From Planctomycetaceae bacterium (GTDB lineage Bacteria > Planctomycetota > Planctomycetia > Pirellulales > Pirellulaceae), in NCBI GenBank assembly GCA_027487485.1, contig JAIYDN010000107.1:1-64000 (forward strand): a stretch of DNA of 64,000 nt, written 5' to 3'. Made by a program: the position numbers and the translations under genes. How positions within the stretch are numbered: position 1 is the first letter of the stretch; every line of letters starts with the position of its first letter. Below, one piece after another: positions 44,478-53,328 of this stretch. The notes below the pieces were generated by a model. It searched no databases, was not told the DNA's origin, and was given only the letters and a program-made list of their open reading frames with translations.

Positions 44478-45445
44478 GGTTGCGTTCCTGATTTTTGGTC
44501 GTCGTTCTTGCGTACGATCGTGTACCAAGCAAACAAATCAGTATCTAGGTTCATGCCACCGGCAGCGTCCCAGCCAAGCGCATGTCCCAGCCTGCGCGCT
44601 TCCGCATCGTCGACCACATCCAAATGCAGCACTTCAAAGCCGGCTTTGACAAAGGCCTCTTTGCTGAAAGGCGATTCGCCCTCCGCCCAAGGAATATAGG
44701 GTTTGTCGGCGGCTGCCTTGGCTGGACAAAAATTATAAATGACAAAGAGCCCGTTCGGCTTCAGCATCGCAGCCACACTCGCTAAAAAGGTTTTATCATC
44801 GACCCCTAAATCGATCAGCATTCTCGGGTCCGACACTTCTTGCGACGGATGGATGTAACCTTTCTTGAGAACGTTCTTGGAAATCACAAGGTCAAAGTCT
44901 CGACCCACTTTCTCAGTCAGTGTTTCGTCTTTGGGAAATTGCCCGTCGTACACAAAAACAGAGCCGTCACCCAAAGGCCCGCTGGCATTGGCGTACATCC
45001 GTTTCAGAAAGGGTGCAACATCCACACCAACGCAATGATGCCCCATCAAAGCCAGCATGCGCAAGTGTCCGATACTTCCATAACCAAAGTCGAAAATCTT
45101 GGCCCCGGTGGCGGGCTCAAAGCCAGAAGTCACGGCCAAGTCTAACGCCCTTGCATAAGCCAGCGGCGAACCATAGCGAGCATAGTAAAACATCCCCTCA
45201 TCGATCGTGATCTGTTTCCCGTTCGATTCGATTTGCCACGCTTCGATCGTTGGCAACTTGCCGACTTGTTTCATCCAATCGATCACCCAAGCATTGGAAA
45301 TGACGGTCTCGGCATCTGCGACTTCAGATGCAAGTTGTGCCACGATCTCGCCAGGCTTGGCAGCCTGCTGGGGCGTCTCTTGGGCACTCGCGAAAGCGGT
45401 CCACCACGAGCCTAACAGCAATATCCAACAAATTTTACGGTTCAT
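44474..45445 (-). CDS. Exported class-I SAM-methyltransferase-like protein
   Basis: A 323-residue protein with a signal peptide (1-21, cleavage after ASA). The body carries a Rossmann methyltransferase signature: KIFDFGYGSIGHLRMLALMG, then HHCVGVDVAPFL (motif I and following acidic residue), FDLVISKNVLKKGY (motif IV region) and MLKPNGLFVIYNFC. Export of a SAM-dependent enzyme is unusual, since SAM is cytoplasmic; it may have been recruited to another role. First of three coupled genes ending in fhcC. Confidence 0.8.
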   Translation of the reverse strand: MNRKICWILLLGSWWTAFASAQETPQQAAKPGEIVAQLASEVADAETVISNAWVIDWMKQVGKLPTIEAWQIESNGKQITIDEGMFYYARYGSPLAYARALDLAVTSGFEPATGAKIFDFGYGSIGHLRMLALMGHHCVGVDVAPFLKRMYANASGPLGDGSVFVYDGQFPKDETLTEKVGRDFDLVISKNVLKKGYIHPSQEVSDPRMLIDLGVDDKTFLASVAAMLKPNGLFVIYNFCPAKAAADKPYIPWAEGESPFSKEAFVKAGFEVLHLDVVDDAEARRLGHALGWDAAGGMNLDTDLFAWYTIVRKNDDQKSGTQP

Positions 45446-45564
45446 GGTTCGAAGCGATGGACGGGGCCTTACTGGCGGACTTACGGGGGCTCATGAGGGT
45501 CGCTAGCTTGTACCGGACGCCGCACGCGAATCTACCCGTTTCTGGATGAGGGAGTTCCCTCGAC

Positions 45565-46188
45565 CTAAGTTATAGTCGAATTCCTACGATTGACCAACCA
45601 GATCATCATGATGGCATCGTAAATCCAATGCGCAACGATGGGAACCAAAAGATTCTGGAAATACCAATGCAGCCCTCCCATCGCCAATCCCATCAGGAAT
45701 GCAAATGCGACGTAGGTAACGCTCATGGGATGAGCCAATCCAAACGCCAACGAGCTAACAAGCAGACCAATTGCCAGCGTTTGGGTTGTGCAGGAATGCA
45801 TCTCGCCAACCATGCCTTGCATGATCAGACCTCGAAAAAGCAGCTCCTCGCCGACGCCAGCAGCCAGTGCCACGGCAATTAACTGGCCCACGGACAGGCC
45901 ATGCAACAGGAGCCTTAATTGCTGCTCTGCGTATTCGCTGAGAGATCGAATGGCTCGAATGGGCAGCATGCCACAAAGCTGCATCGCAATCGCCAGAATG
46001 ATTCCAGCAACGCACCCTACAATTAAACCTTGTCCAACCGAATACCAATCTCGCCAATCTGGTATCAAGGATCGCGGGTCCAAGCCGATAAACCAGCCCA
46101 CAACGATCGCGATCAAGCCAAGTCCTAGCTCGACGGCACACATGCTCAAAAAGCGTTTGTCGCGAGCCTCTAGCATGACCAACGGCAT
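45565..46188 (-). CDS. CPBP-family intramembrane metalloprotease
   Basis: About 207 residues from ATG 46188 (alternative ATG 46176); its start overlaps the end of the giant fusion gene. Several hydrophobic spans. The CPBP/Abi motifs are visible: GVGEELLFRGLIMQG (EExxxR), SLAFGLAHP (FxxxH) and HWIYDAIMMIW near the C-terminus. Such proteins cleave membrane-embedded substrates (Rce1-like) or act in immunity and maturation; the substrate here is unknown. Confidence 0.88.
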   Translation of the reverse strand: MPLVMLEARDKRFLSMCAVELGLGLIAIVVGWFIGLDPRSLIPDWRDWYSVGQGLIVGCVAGIILAIAMQLCGMLPIRAIRSLSEYAEQQLRLLLHGLSVGQLIAVALAAGVGEELLFRGLIMQGMVGEMHSCTTQTLAIGLLVSSLAFGLAHPMSVTYVAFAFLMGLAMGGLHWYFQNLLVPIVAHWIYDAIMMIWLVNRRNSTIT

Positions 46189-49100
46189 AACTGCTCCACA
46201 TATCCCGCCGATCCATCGCGGACCCAACCATCCAATTGGCCAGGTTCCTTCATTTGTTGACCTCGCATGGTATGCACCGCCAGGTACTCGCAAGCAACAT
46301 CCGGCAAATTGGACATGTCCCCCCAAAGCTTCTCGAATTGAGTTACCGGATAGACGTCTTCTTGCCCTAACCCCCAACGCTTCTTCACATCTTTGATCGT
46401 GATGTAAGTGGGCATCTTCGCCGACATGGTGCGAACAGCTTGCTGCGTTAATTCCTCGTTCGCTAACTTCTCGCGATCAAGTTCAAAGATAGCCAGCAAC
46501 TTATCGATATCGATCCAAGTTGTCATGGACGAATAGAACGACAAAGCAAACTCATCTCGCTCACGTGGCATTGCCATGCCTTCCAGCAGCCGCTTTCGAC
46601 CTCCGACAATCGCTAAGCCGCCTCCGCGGTCGTCAATCCGCCGGCTGATCACTTCGAAACTAAGGCATGCGTCGGAGTCGATGTGCTTGCTTAAAACAGT
46701 CGGATCCAGATTGGCTCCTAGGGTGTCGATGTTATGCAACATCAACGTCTTTAAACTGGGTTGTGCGACAAGCATCTGATGCAGCACGCCGTTGCGCAGC
46801 ATGTTCGGGACTTCGTACCAATGCCCCACCGGGTGCATGCATTGCTGAGGCAGATTGTCGGTATAGTCACTGGCTTCGCCTGTCGATTTTGCCCAACCCA
46901 AGATTGCCGCTTGAGCGCTCTCGCGGACTTTCTGCTGCTGTTCATCAAGAACTTGATGCGCCATTTCTTGCCAAAAGAACCGAAGATCACGAGCAGTCGG
47001 CACGGTTCGCAAGCCTACCGACATTCCTCGTGAAAGATGGACGGGCCCCTCATATCCGTAATAGTTGTGTTCGGACAAATGCTGCTCCATCGGCCCATGA
47101 GTCATGTAACCCGTGGTAAAAACATGAGGCACGGTCGCACCAAAGGTCTGCGAGGTTTTCCGGCTTTTGGCCAAATGGACTTCAATAAAACTGCGATGCT
47201 TTCCAGCAAACTTGCAGAAGGGATGCATGCCTTTTACCACCCCGGCACCTCCAGTCCATCGCGATCCAACACCAGCTGCGAGCGTTACAACAGCCACTTC
47301 ACCTCGTTCTAATGCGTCACGACCCGATTTCGATTCGATCGAATTGCCGCTGAGCTCGGGATTGAGAGTCCTTAAATCGATCAGGTCCTTGGCAGGAACA
47401 TCTTGAATCGTGGTTTCAGGATGAAGGCGATTTTCAGATAGACCAATCCGCCCCGAAAGTAATTCGCTACGAATCAATTCATGCTGCTGTCGATCAAAGC
47501 CGTTGATGCGCAGCGATTCAAGCAGTTGCGTCTTCGAGTCGGAACCTGTCTGAGCTTGCGGCAAGATCCGGTCGAGCAGCCAACGAGCGCGACCATCCCC
47601 CTCGCGGCACGATCGGTTCAATCGCATTAATTCACGTTGTGATTGCGCACTCAGATCACGCATGTCTTTGCGAATCAACTTGGGGGCTAAGATCGCATAG
47701 TAGCCATCCGGCATGGTTGCAGCTTCCCCCTGAAGCAGTTCTGCCCAGGAGCCGCGATCGTTGATCGCGAAATCATAGACAACCGGGTCCATCGCAAAGG
47801 GCAACCGGGTTTGCATCTCGCGTTTGGTGGTTACCAAAGTTTGCAGCAACCAATCGCGAGCCTCTTTCTGAACTTCCGGTGCAAAGAAGAAACCCATCCC
47901 TCCACCCGACATCCCACCAAGCATCAGGAAGCCCCAAAACTGGTCTCCCCATCGGGCTCGGCATTGTTCGATCATCGAATCGGTGAAACAGTTGGTGCAC
48001 CATGGAATAATAACTTGAAGTGGGCCGACGAAGTTCTCCGTGGTGAGTCGTGCAACGCTTTGAATATCACCTTGTTCCATCGCGTGAACCAGGTTCTCAA
48101 AAATGCGCTGCGCTTCCAGCCTGGCTTTCCATTCGCGATCAGCCCGAACCAGATACTTTTCAGAAACCATTTCTAGAATGGGTCCGACATTTTGCGCCAT
48201 GCCGCCATAGATCAGAACCAGACTATCTTCGAGAGCCTTTCTGCTCTGTGGCGAAATGCGATCCTCTTTCAAGATCGTGTGCTGTGGCATCAAGCGGCCT
48301 CGACTGACTCCAAACTCGGGATCGGTCTCCGACGCGAGCACTCCTTCAATCCGTTTGATACCCGGCCAAATTCCACCTGAATCTTGCCAGCCCCCACCCG
48401 ATCCACCCAGCCATTCGCCCAAGATGGCTCTTGCTGTGATCAAGCGTTGATCCGTCTCTTGGAGCCCACCTTGCAATTCGGAAACTTGTCCGGTCGCTCG
48501 CATCAAGACCGAAATCAAGCATCCCAACAAATTGGTGGAAACGGCTAACCTGGAACCTTTGGGAATGTCATTTACCTTGGATACCAATTCCAAACCAAGC
48601 CCGGGCTCGCCAACGAGTGTTTCAAGCAATTCCGACATCTTGCGATGGCAACCTTCCATGGCGGGTGGAACCAACCCAGAAGCGATCAGAGCCGACTTTA
48701 GCAGGCCAAGATAGTCTTTCGCGAAATCAAACACTTCGTCGATCTCGGTCAGTTCCGCTTCAGCACCTAGGTCAGCGCTGACCAGGCGCAGCACCGGACG
48801 ATCGATCACCCTCAGGTAGGCTTCAACAGGTGGTCGCGGCGAAGCATCTCGGCCGTAAACCCCCAAGTCAACCGATGCATTGAGAACGCGAGCCCCCTCG
48901 GGATAGTCCATACCCAAGAAGAAGATATCGCTCCAGCCCGAGTGCGAAAAATCCATACGAACGCTTGTCTTCTCGCTCAAGATCGGAAAATCTCCGGTCC
49001 CAGGATCGGGGCGGCTTAGCAATTTGTTGAGCCGAAGCGGATGTTCGCTGGGATGCCCGATGCGAAACATCCATTGATTTCCTCGAACGGTCCGGACGCT

Positions 49101-49523
49101 TCGGCGCACTTGATCGGCAAGCGTTTGAATCCCCAATTGATGGTACGCACGAGCCAACGCGCTGGAGATGGCCAATGTCGGCCCGTCTTGGCTTTGAATC
49201 GCGAGCATGTGATCAATCGCTTCAGGGAAACGCCGGCCCAGGATATGCTGGTACGCCTCGTACGGCAGCAAACCACTTTGCGATTCCGGAAAGGTTTTGG
49301 GTAAATGGTAGCGATAGATGGCTGCTAGAAAGAACAAGGCCCGGACGCGATGGTACAGATTACCCGTCCGTCGACGGAACGTGTCGAGATCCGCTGCTGC
49401 CTCCAAAAGCTGGTTGGCCTGGAGCCCAAGGCAAAGCGATTCCAAGGTGCGATGCCGAATCGAATCGTCCAGCGATTCAATCGTTTCGATCCAAGGGTTG
49501 GATGCATTATGGATAGGGGGCAT
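46170..49523 (-). CDS. Bifunctional GHMP sugar kinase - UDPGP-type nucleotidyltransferase fusion
   Basis: A 1117-residue protein. The N-terminal ~180 residues are helical. A GHMP kinase region of the fucokinase/HddA type follows: MDFSHSGWSDIFFLGMDYPE (about 190-209), NDIPKGSRLAVSTNLLGC (about 318-335), GSGGGWQDSGGIWPGIKRI (about 374-392), and GGMSGGGMGFFFAPE (536-550). The C-terminal ~380 residues are a UDPGP-type pyrophosphorylase: VVTLAAGVGSRWTGGAGVVK (745-764), HPVGHWYEVPNMLRNGVLHQ, LMLHNIDTLGANLDPTV. It should phosphorylate a sugar at C1 and then nucleotidylate it, as bifunctional fucokinase/GDP-fucose pyrophosphorylase does, but here the kinase comes first. The GHMP catalytic loop is altered (GSRLAVSTN for GSGLGTSS). 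It lies 15 bp after the GalU-like gene. Confidence 0.85.
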   Translation of the reverse strand: MPPIHNASNPWIETIESLDDSIRHRTLESLCLGLQANQLLEAAADLDTFRRRTGNLYHRVRALFFLAAIYRYHLPKTFPESQSGLLPYEAYQHILGRRFPEAIDHMLAIQSQDGPTLAISSALARAYHQLGIQTLADQVRRSVRTVRGNQWMFRIGHPSEHPLRLNKLLSRPDPGTGDFPILSEKTSVRMDFSHSGWSDIFFLGMDYPEGARVLNASVDLGVYGRDASPRPPVEAYLRVIDRPVLRLVSADLGAEAELTEIDEVFDFAKDYLGLLKSALIASGLVPPAMEGCHRKMSELLETLVGEPGLGLELVSKVNDIPKGSRLAVSTNLLGCLISVLMRATGQVSELQGGLQETDQRLITARAILGEWLGGSGGGWQDSGGIWPGIKRIEGVLASETDPEFGVSRGRLMPQHTILKEDRISPQSRKALEDSLVLIYGGMAQNVGPILEMVSEKYLVRADREWKARLEAQRIFENLVHAMEQGDIQSVARLTTENFVGPLQVIIPWCTNCFTDSMIEQCRARWGDQFWGFLMLGGMSGGGMGFFFAPEVQKEARDWLLQTLVTTKREMQTRLPFAMDPVVYDFAINDRGSWAELLQGEAATMPDGYYAILAPKLIRKDMRDLSAQSQRELMRLNRSCREGDGRARWLLDRILPQAQTGSDSKTQLLESLRINGFDRQQHELIRSELLSGRIGLSENRLHPETTIQDVPAKDLIDLRTLNPELSGNSIESKSGRDALERGEVAVVTLAAGVGSRWTGGAGVVKGMHPFCKFAGKHRSFIEVHLAKSRKTSQTFGATVPHVFTTGYMTHGPMEQHLSEHNYYGYEGPVHLSRGMSVGLRTVPTARDLRFFWQEMAHQVLDEQQQKVRESAQAAILGWAKSTGEASDYTDNLPQQCMHPVGHWYEVPNMLRNGVLHQMLVAQPSLKTLMLHNIDTLGANLDPTVLSKHIDSDACLSFEVISRRIDDRGGGLAIVGGRKRLLEGMAMPRERDEFALSFYSSMTTWIDIDKLLAIFELDREKLANEELTQQAVRTMSAKMPTYITIKDVKKRWGLGQEDVYPVTQFEKLWGDMSNLPDVACEYLAVHTMRGQQMKEPGQLDGWVRDGSAGYVEQLCRWSC

Positions 49524-49538
49524 GGTTATCGCTTCCTG

Positions 49539-50375
49539 TTACTTTTGTACCGCAAGAAGCTCAATCATGTCGCTGAGCACTTTATCACGATCTACGCCCG
49601 ACAACGATAGAGCAAGCTGCGTATTGAGCAGCCCATACTTGATCCCGATGTTGTACCGGTGCCCTTGTGCCTCGCAAGCCAGATACCTTTCGCGCGACGC
49701 CAGTTCGTTCAACGCTTCGGCAAGAGAAACGGGCCGATCGACGGTCCGAACGATTCGCTCCAACACTTCCATGATCATCGGCGTCAGGACGTGAATACCG
49801 AAGAAACAAAGGTACATGCCACTGCGAAAGCCTGCGATGTTCAATTCTTGTTCTGCTAAAGTCGGAGTGGGCTTCTCGATGACTCGTTTGACTTCATAGA
49901 GACGATCCGTCTGAGGCAATCGAAGTCCACCGATGGCCCCGAAAAACGGTAGCATTTTCTCTTTCGTGGCTTGGACACCGGATACCGAGCAGCCTTCCGC
50001 ACGAGCCACCTCGATCAGTTGCTGAGCACAGCTCTTTTCCTTGTTGCTCAAGTACAAATGGTCACCGACCAAATGCAAAAAGGGCTCGTTCCCCAAAAAG
50101 GACCGTGCCGATAAAATTGCTTGGCCATACCCTGTTGGTTTGGGCTGGGTTACAAAAGTCAGCATGTCCAGGTAGCCACCTGCGGCTCGGCGGTAGGCTT
50201 CTTCGTTGCCCGGGCTGATGACAATCGCCAAAGACTCGATTCCCGCCGAAACAACCTCTTCAATGATCATTTCCAGGGCTGTTTTTTCGACCCCGTCCCG
50301 GTCAACCAATCGCTGAAGCGGAAGCGCCGACTGGCCCGGGCCCGCCGCTGTTACAAGGGCTTTGCTGATTTGCAT
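49539..50375 (-). CDS. GalU-like sugar-phosphate nucleotidyltransferase
   Basis: About 278 residues from ATG 50375; upstream in-frame codons reach 50510 but would run into the divergent gene. NTP-transferase fold: ISKALVTAAGPGQSALPLQR (nucleotide-binding loop, altered from GxGTRxxP), ALEMIIEEVVSAGIESLAIV, QPKPTGYGQAILSARSF and FLHLVGDHLYLS. This matches glucose-1-phosphate uridylyl/thymidylyltransferases (RfbA/GalU type). It is followed after 15 bp by the kinase/pyrophosphorylase fusion, suggesting a joint sugar-nucleotide pathway. Confidence 0.85.
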   Translation of the reverse strand: MQISKALVTAAGPGQSALPLQRLVDRDGVEKTALEMIIEEVVSAGIESLAIVISPGNEEAYRRAAGGYLDMLTFVTQPKPTGYGQAILSARSFLGNEPFLHLVGDHLYLSNKEKSCAQQLIEVARAEGCSVSGVQATKEKMLPFFGAIGGLRLPQTDRLYEVKRVIEKPTPTLAEQELNIAGFRSGMYLCFFGIHVLTPMIMEVLERIVRTVDRPVSLAEALNELASRERYLACEAQGHRYNIGIKYGLLNTQLALSLSGVDRDKVLSDMIELLAVQK

Positions 50376-50504
50376 ACTATCGAGTTCAATGGTGGAAACA
50401 GAAAAACGCTTAAACGCACGTCCGCAGACTAACCCGAACCAGGCATCGTTTCTACCTTGCCGCCTGCCCAAAATACCAAGAAATCGTTGTCTAACCAGAA
50501 TTTC

Positions 50505-51296
50505 ATGCAACTCATTCGGAATACACGGAAAAACCCAGTCGAGAATCTCGCTTTTGACGAAGCCATGATCGAATGGGCCGAAACACGGTCGGAAAACGGC
50601 CTAACCAGCCAGGAACTGCTTCGCCTGTGGGAAATGCCCACTCCGTGCGTCGTGCTGGGCCGTGCCAGCAAGTGGGACATTGAGGTAAACCACGCCAACT
50701 GCGAACGCCAAGGGATCCCTGTTTTTCGACGAATGAGTGGCGGCGCCACGGTTGTGGCTGGACCAGGTTGCTTGATGTATTCGCTTCTATTGAGCTACGA
50801 ATCTCGACCCGCGTTGCGAATGCTGGACGTGGCTCATTCCCAGGTAATGCAACGGGTCCGAGACGCAAGTCAGGAAACCCTGAAAGCGTTTGACTTACCC
50901 GGTGTGATCGAATTGCAAGGAACGTGTGATCTGACTTTGACCAATCGCAAGTTCTCCGGGAATGCGCTGCGATGCAAACGAAACTGGATGCTCTACCACG
51001 GAACCATCTTGATTTCCATGCCACTGGAATGGCTGGGGCAGTATCTTTTGGAACCACCTCGTCAGCCCGATTATCGCGAGAAACGCAATCATCTGGATTT
51101 CGTGACAACCTTGCTACCAGCCAATTCGAAGTGTTCGCCCATGGAATTTCGTCAAGTGCTTGAACAGCAAATATCCATCCAATGGGGAGCAAGTGATGTC
51201 CAAGGCGAACCGAGTTTTATCGATGAAATCGAAGTGTTGGAAGAACAGCTCATGGAGACGCGATACGGCAAGGATCCATGGCATCGCGGATCCTAG
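50505..51296 (+). CDS. Lipoate-protein-ligase-A-like / octanoyltransferase-like protein
   Basis: About 263 residues from ATG 50505 (in-frame TTG at 50457 possible). BPL/LplA fold: NLAFDEAMIEWAE, PTPCVVLGRASKWDIEVN, RRMSGGATVVAGPGCLMYSL (the RRxSGG binding loop) and the conserved lysine segment NRKFSGNALRCKRNWML followed by YHGTILI. Likely transfers lipoyl or octanoyl groups to lipoyl domains. Divergent from the sugar-nucleotide genes, with 129 bp between starts. Confidence 0.88.
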   Translation: MQLIRNTRKNPVENLAFDEAMIEWAETRSENGLTSQELLRLWEMPTPCVVLGRASKWDIEVNHANCERQGIPVFRRMSGGATVVAGPGCLMYSLLLSYESRPALRMLDVAHSQVMQRVRDASQETLKAFDLPGVIELQGTCDLTLTNRKFSGNALRCKRNWMLYHGTILISMPLEWLGQYLLEPPRQPDYREKRNHLDFVTTLLPANSKCSPMEFRQVLEQQISIQWGASDVQGEPSFIDEIEVLEEQLMETRYGKDPWHRGS

Positions 51297-51308
51297 AGCG
51301 ATCGAAAC

Positions 51309-51379
51309 GACTTTGTCTTCTTGATTCCGATCAGTGAAAATCAGGGCTGATTAGTGTTCCCATTTTGACAACACTGATT
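51309..51379. repeat. 71-bp direct repeat, left copy, flanking the GxxExxY gene
   Basis: Starts GACTTTGTCTTCTTGATTC and matches 51882-51952 at 63 of 71 positions in the same orientation. It contains GATCAGTGAAAATCAG, which also pairs with CTGATTTTCGCTGATC at about 51374-51389 (15 of 16), so a hairpin can form just before the GxxExxY gene. Confidence 0.75.
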
Positions 51380-51411
51380 TTCGCTGATCGACACTAACGA
51401 AAGGTAGCGAA

Positions 51412-51777
51412 ATGCTCAAACAAGAAGGGTACGAACTGATGGGGGCCGCGTTCGAAGTTTACAATGTTCAAGGCTATGGTATGGCAGAAGAAATCTACCA
51501 ACAGAGCCTTGAGATCGAACTGGGCCTGCGTTCCATTCCGTTCATCAGCAAAGCACCGGTGGATGTCTACTTCAAAGGGCATAAGCTAAGTACGAAGTAT
51601 CAACCGGATTTGCTTGTTTTCAGTGAAATCGTTGTTGAGCTAAAAGCGATCAAAGCACTTGCCTCCGAGCACGAAGCACAACTATTCAATTACATGCGTA
51701 TCTCTGGGAAAAAAGTTGGCTACTTGATCAACTTCGGGACTACATCTGAGCTGGCATGGAAACGCTTTGTAATTTGA
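51412..51777 (+). CDS. GxxExxY protein (PDDEXK-like)
   Basis: A 121-residue protein of the GxxExxY family. The name motif is altered at the N-terminus (GAAFEVYNVQGYGMAEEIYQ). The catalytic-like segment follows: YQPDLLVFSEIVVELKAIKA, with Asp and ExK as in PDDEXK nucleases, then AQLFNYMRISGKKVGYLINF. Full length for the family. Function unestablished; members are patchily distributed and often repeated within planctomycete genomes. It lies between 71-bp direct repeats, suggesting a mobile cassette. It starts with ATG after AAAGGTAGCGAA. Confidence 0.9.
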   Translation: MLKQEGYELMGAAFEVYNVQGYGMAEEIYQQSLEIELGLRSIPFISKAPVDVYFKGHKLSTKYQPDLLVFSEIVVELKAIKALASEHEAQLFNYMRISGKKVGYLINFGTTSELAWKRFVI

Positions 51778-51881
51778 ACGGAACTGCCGCTCTGAAACAC
51801 TAATCTTCACTTATCGGCACTAATCACGATTGGAATGGCGCCATGGCGGGGCGCCGACTGCGGTCGCTTTGGGTATTAAAT

Positions 51882-51952
51882 GACTTTGGCTTCTTGATTC
51901 CCATCAGTGAAAATCAGTGCCGATTAGTGTTCCCATTTTAAGATTACTGATT
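51882..51952. repeat. 71-bp direct repeat, right copy, flanking the GxxExxY gene
   Basis: Starts GACTTTGGCTTCTTGATTC and is about 89% identical to 51309-51379. The stretch between the gene and this copy also carries CACTAATC-type words and a GGCGCC...GGCGCC inverted repeat near 51837-51855. Confidence 0.75.
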
Positions 51953-51962
51953 GTCACCGACT

Positions 51963-52137
51963 TTAAAAAAGAGTTAGATCCCCGCCTGACGCTTCGACGG
52001 ATCGCCGAAAGTTCGGATTCACTTTGCGGTTGGTTAACGGAGTCGATCCATCTTCAATCGGATTGACGACAAGATGCCAATGGTCGCGTATTCGCTCAAT
52101 GGAGTACGTGATAAATCAGCCTGCCGTGTGCCGCTCG
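51963..52137 (-). pseudogene. Remnant of a REP-associated (Y1/HUH) transposase with internal deletion
   Basis: On the minus strand from 52137 the frame reads RAAHGRLIYHVLH then stop, matching RAAVGGLIYQVLN of the transposase at 40.5 kb. In a neighbouring frame RDHWHLVVNPIEDGS follows, matching MPNHWHLGVQPIENG. The ~55 residues between these two blocks and the C-terminal half are missing. It is clearly dead. Palindromic element copy 2 begins 38 bp upstream of its 5' end. Confidence 0.7.
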
Positions 52138-52174
52138 TTAGAAGCGGAAGCCACATTTTGAAGACAGGACTTAA

Positions 52175-52270
52175 CGAACGAAAAGCCTAAATGCGTCTGT
52201 CGAAAAATGTGGGGCGAAAAATTTTCGAACCTCACATCGGCCAACTATCTTTCGACCCACATTTTTCGAC
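52175..52270. repeat. Palindromic ~98-bp element, copy 2
   Basis: Begins CGAACGAAAAGCC and carries outer arms GTCGAAAAATGTGGGGCG and CGACCCACATTTTTCGAC, which are inverted at 17 of 18 positions. The centre has GCGAAAAATTTTCGAAC. It lies about 165 bp beyond the stop of the RDD gene and next to the dead transposase remnant. Confidence 0.85.
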
Positions 52271-52435
52271 CGTAACCGCTCTGCATCCTCTCGAAATCAA
52301 ACACCATTATGAGCCATTCCACATTTGTTCTTGGGTTAGAATTGGGCTGGCTCGGACTTGCGATGATTCAACAAGATTTGACGCTCTGAAGTAAGGAGCG
52401 TCCCAACGGAACTAATAGCGACGAATGTCAACGCA
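52271..52435. other. Short intergenic stretch downstream of the RDD gene
   Basis: About 165 bp with no gene, repeat or terminator recognised. Confidence 0.35.
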
Positions 52436-52927
52436 TTAGCGGGTTTTGATCACACGTGTTTTTGGAATACTGTCGTGCCAACCGATCGGGAACCCTTTGT
52501 TTCCCAGGAAGCTGAAAACTTCAAAAGGAATCAACCGACAAAAGGAGCGGCCTAAAATTTGCCCGAAAGAAGGACTTCCACCTGATTCGTTAACCACCTT
52601 GGTCCCCATGATCATCTTTCCAAGCGTCATGCCAGTTAGTCCTTCGAGCACGACATAATAGACAACAACAAGTAGCACTCCAACTAAGGAAGCAAATAAT
52701 TGTAGACCTGCCAACTCTCCTTCGGTAATGCTTCCGCCGTTGAGCGCGACAAAAATCAGCCCAATTGCAAATCCGATTCCCGAATTGATCAGATAGAGAA
52801 TAACGTTGTCAATAATGAACGTCAGAAGACGTTGGTTTTGAGAAGCAAGCCGAAGTTGACCGGGAGAGGTCTGACTAGCTATTGCTTCAAAAGAGCCGGA
52901 CGGGGCATATGGGTTTTCGGACGACAC
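52436..52927 (-). CDS. RDD-family membrane protein
   Basis: About 163 residues from GTG 52927, which is preceded by GGAG with suitable spacing; upstream codons to 52960 are possible. An N-terminal cytoplasmic part (NPYAPSGSFEAIA) leads into the RDD domain: LASQNQRLLTFIIDNVILYL, two to three membrane spans, then GLTGMTLGKMIMGTKVVN and SFGQILGRSFCRLIPFE. The usual RDD residues appear partly replaced (N-R-D). Function of RDD proteins is mostly unknown; some are transporters. Confidence 0.88.
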   Translation of the reverse strand: MSSENPYAPSGSFEAIASQTSPGQLRLASQNQRLLTFIIDNVILYLINSGIGFAIGLIFVALNGGSITEGELAGLQLFASLVGVLLVVVYYVVLEGLTGMTLGKMIMGTKVVNESGGSPSFGQILGRSFCRLIPFEVFSFLGNKGFPIGWHDSIPKTRVIKTR

Positions 52928-53328
52928 TTGGAAGACTCCCGTTACAAAACTAGTAAACAAAACACTGATAAGAGACGTGGCAGCATGGTAACTGCCTCGT
53001 GTTCAACAATCAACCAGACGGGCCTCGGAAAGCGAAGCCATGGTTCTACTTAAAGCGTCCCCAATCAAAACCGTGTCAGTAACTCGCTTCGGTCATTGCT
53101 TAGGTGTGACGAACAATTTACGACGCGCCTGGCAAATTAGAATCGCAGACTCGCGGAGGACGCAGTGACAACGCGTTCACGGTGCTGAAGTCGAACTTGG
53201 GTTTCCTGTTCTTGTTGGTACCGTCGAAAGAATCGACGCGAGAACCATCGATTCAAAGTGAGAGATCCAAATTCAACTTGCAAATACCTATCCGAACAAG
53301 TGCTGTGCCCCTTGGAGGTCTCTTCGTA
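52928..53328. other. Region upstream of the RDD gene
   Basis: About 400 bp. It should contain the RDD promoter. No gene could be supported. A short plus-strand stretch near 53180 (TCGAACTTGGGTTTCCTGTT) might be a coding relic, but no family was seen. Confidence 0.35.
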
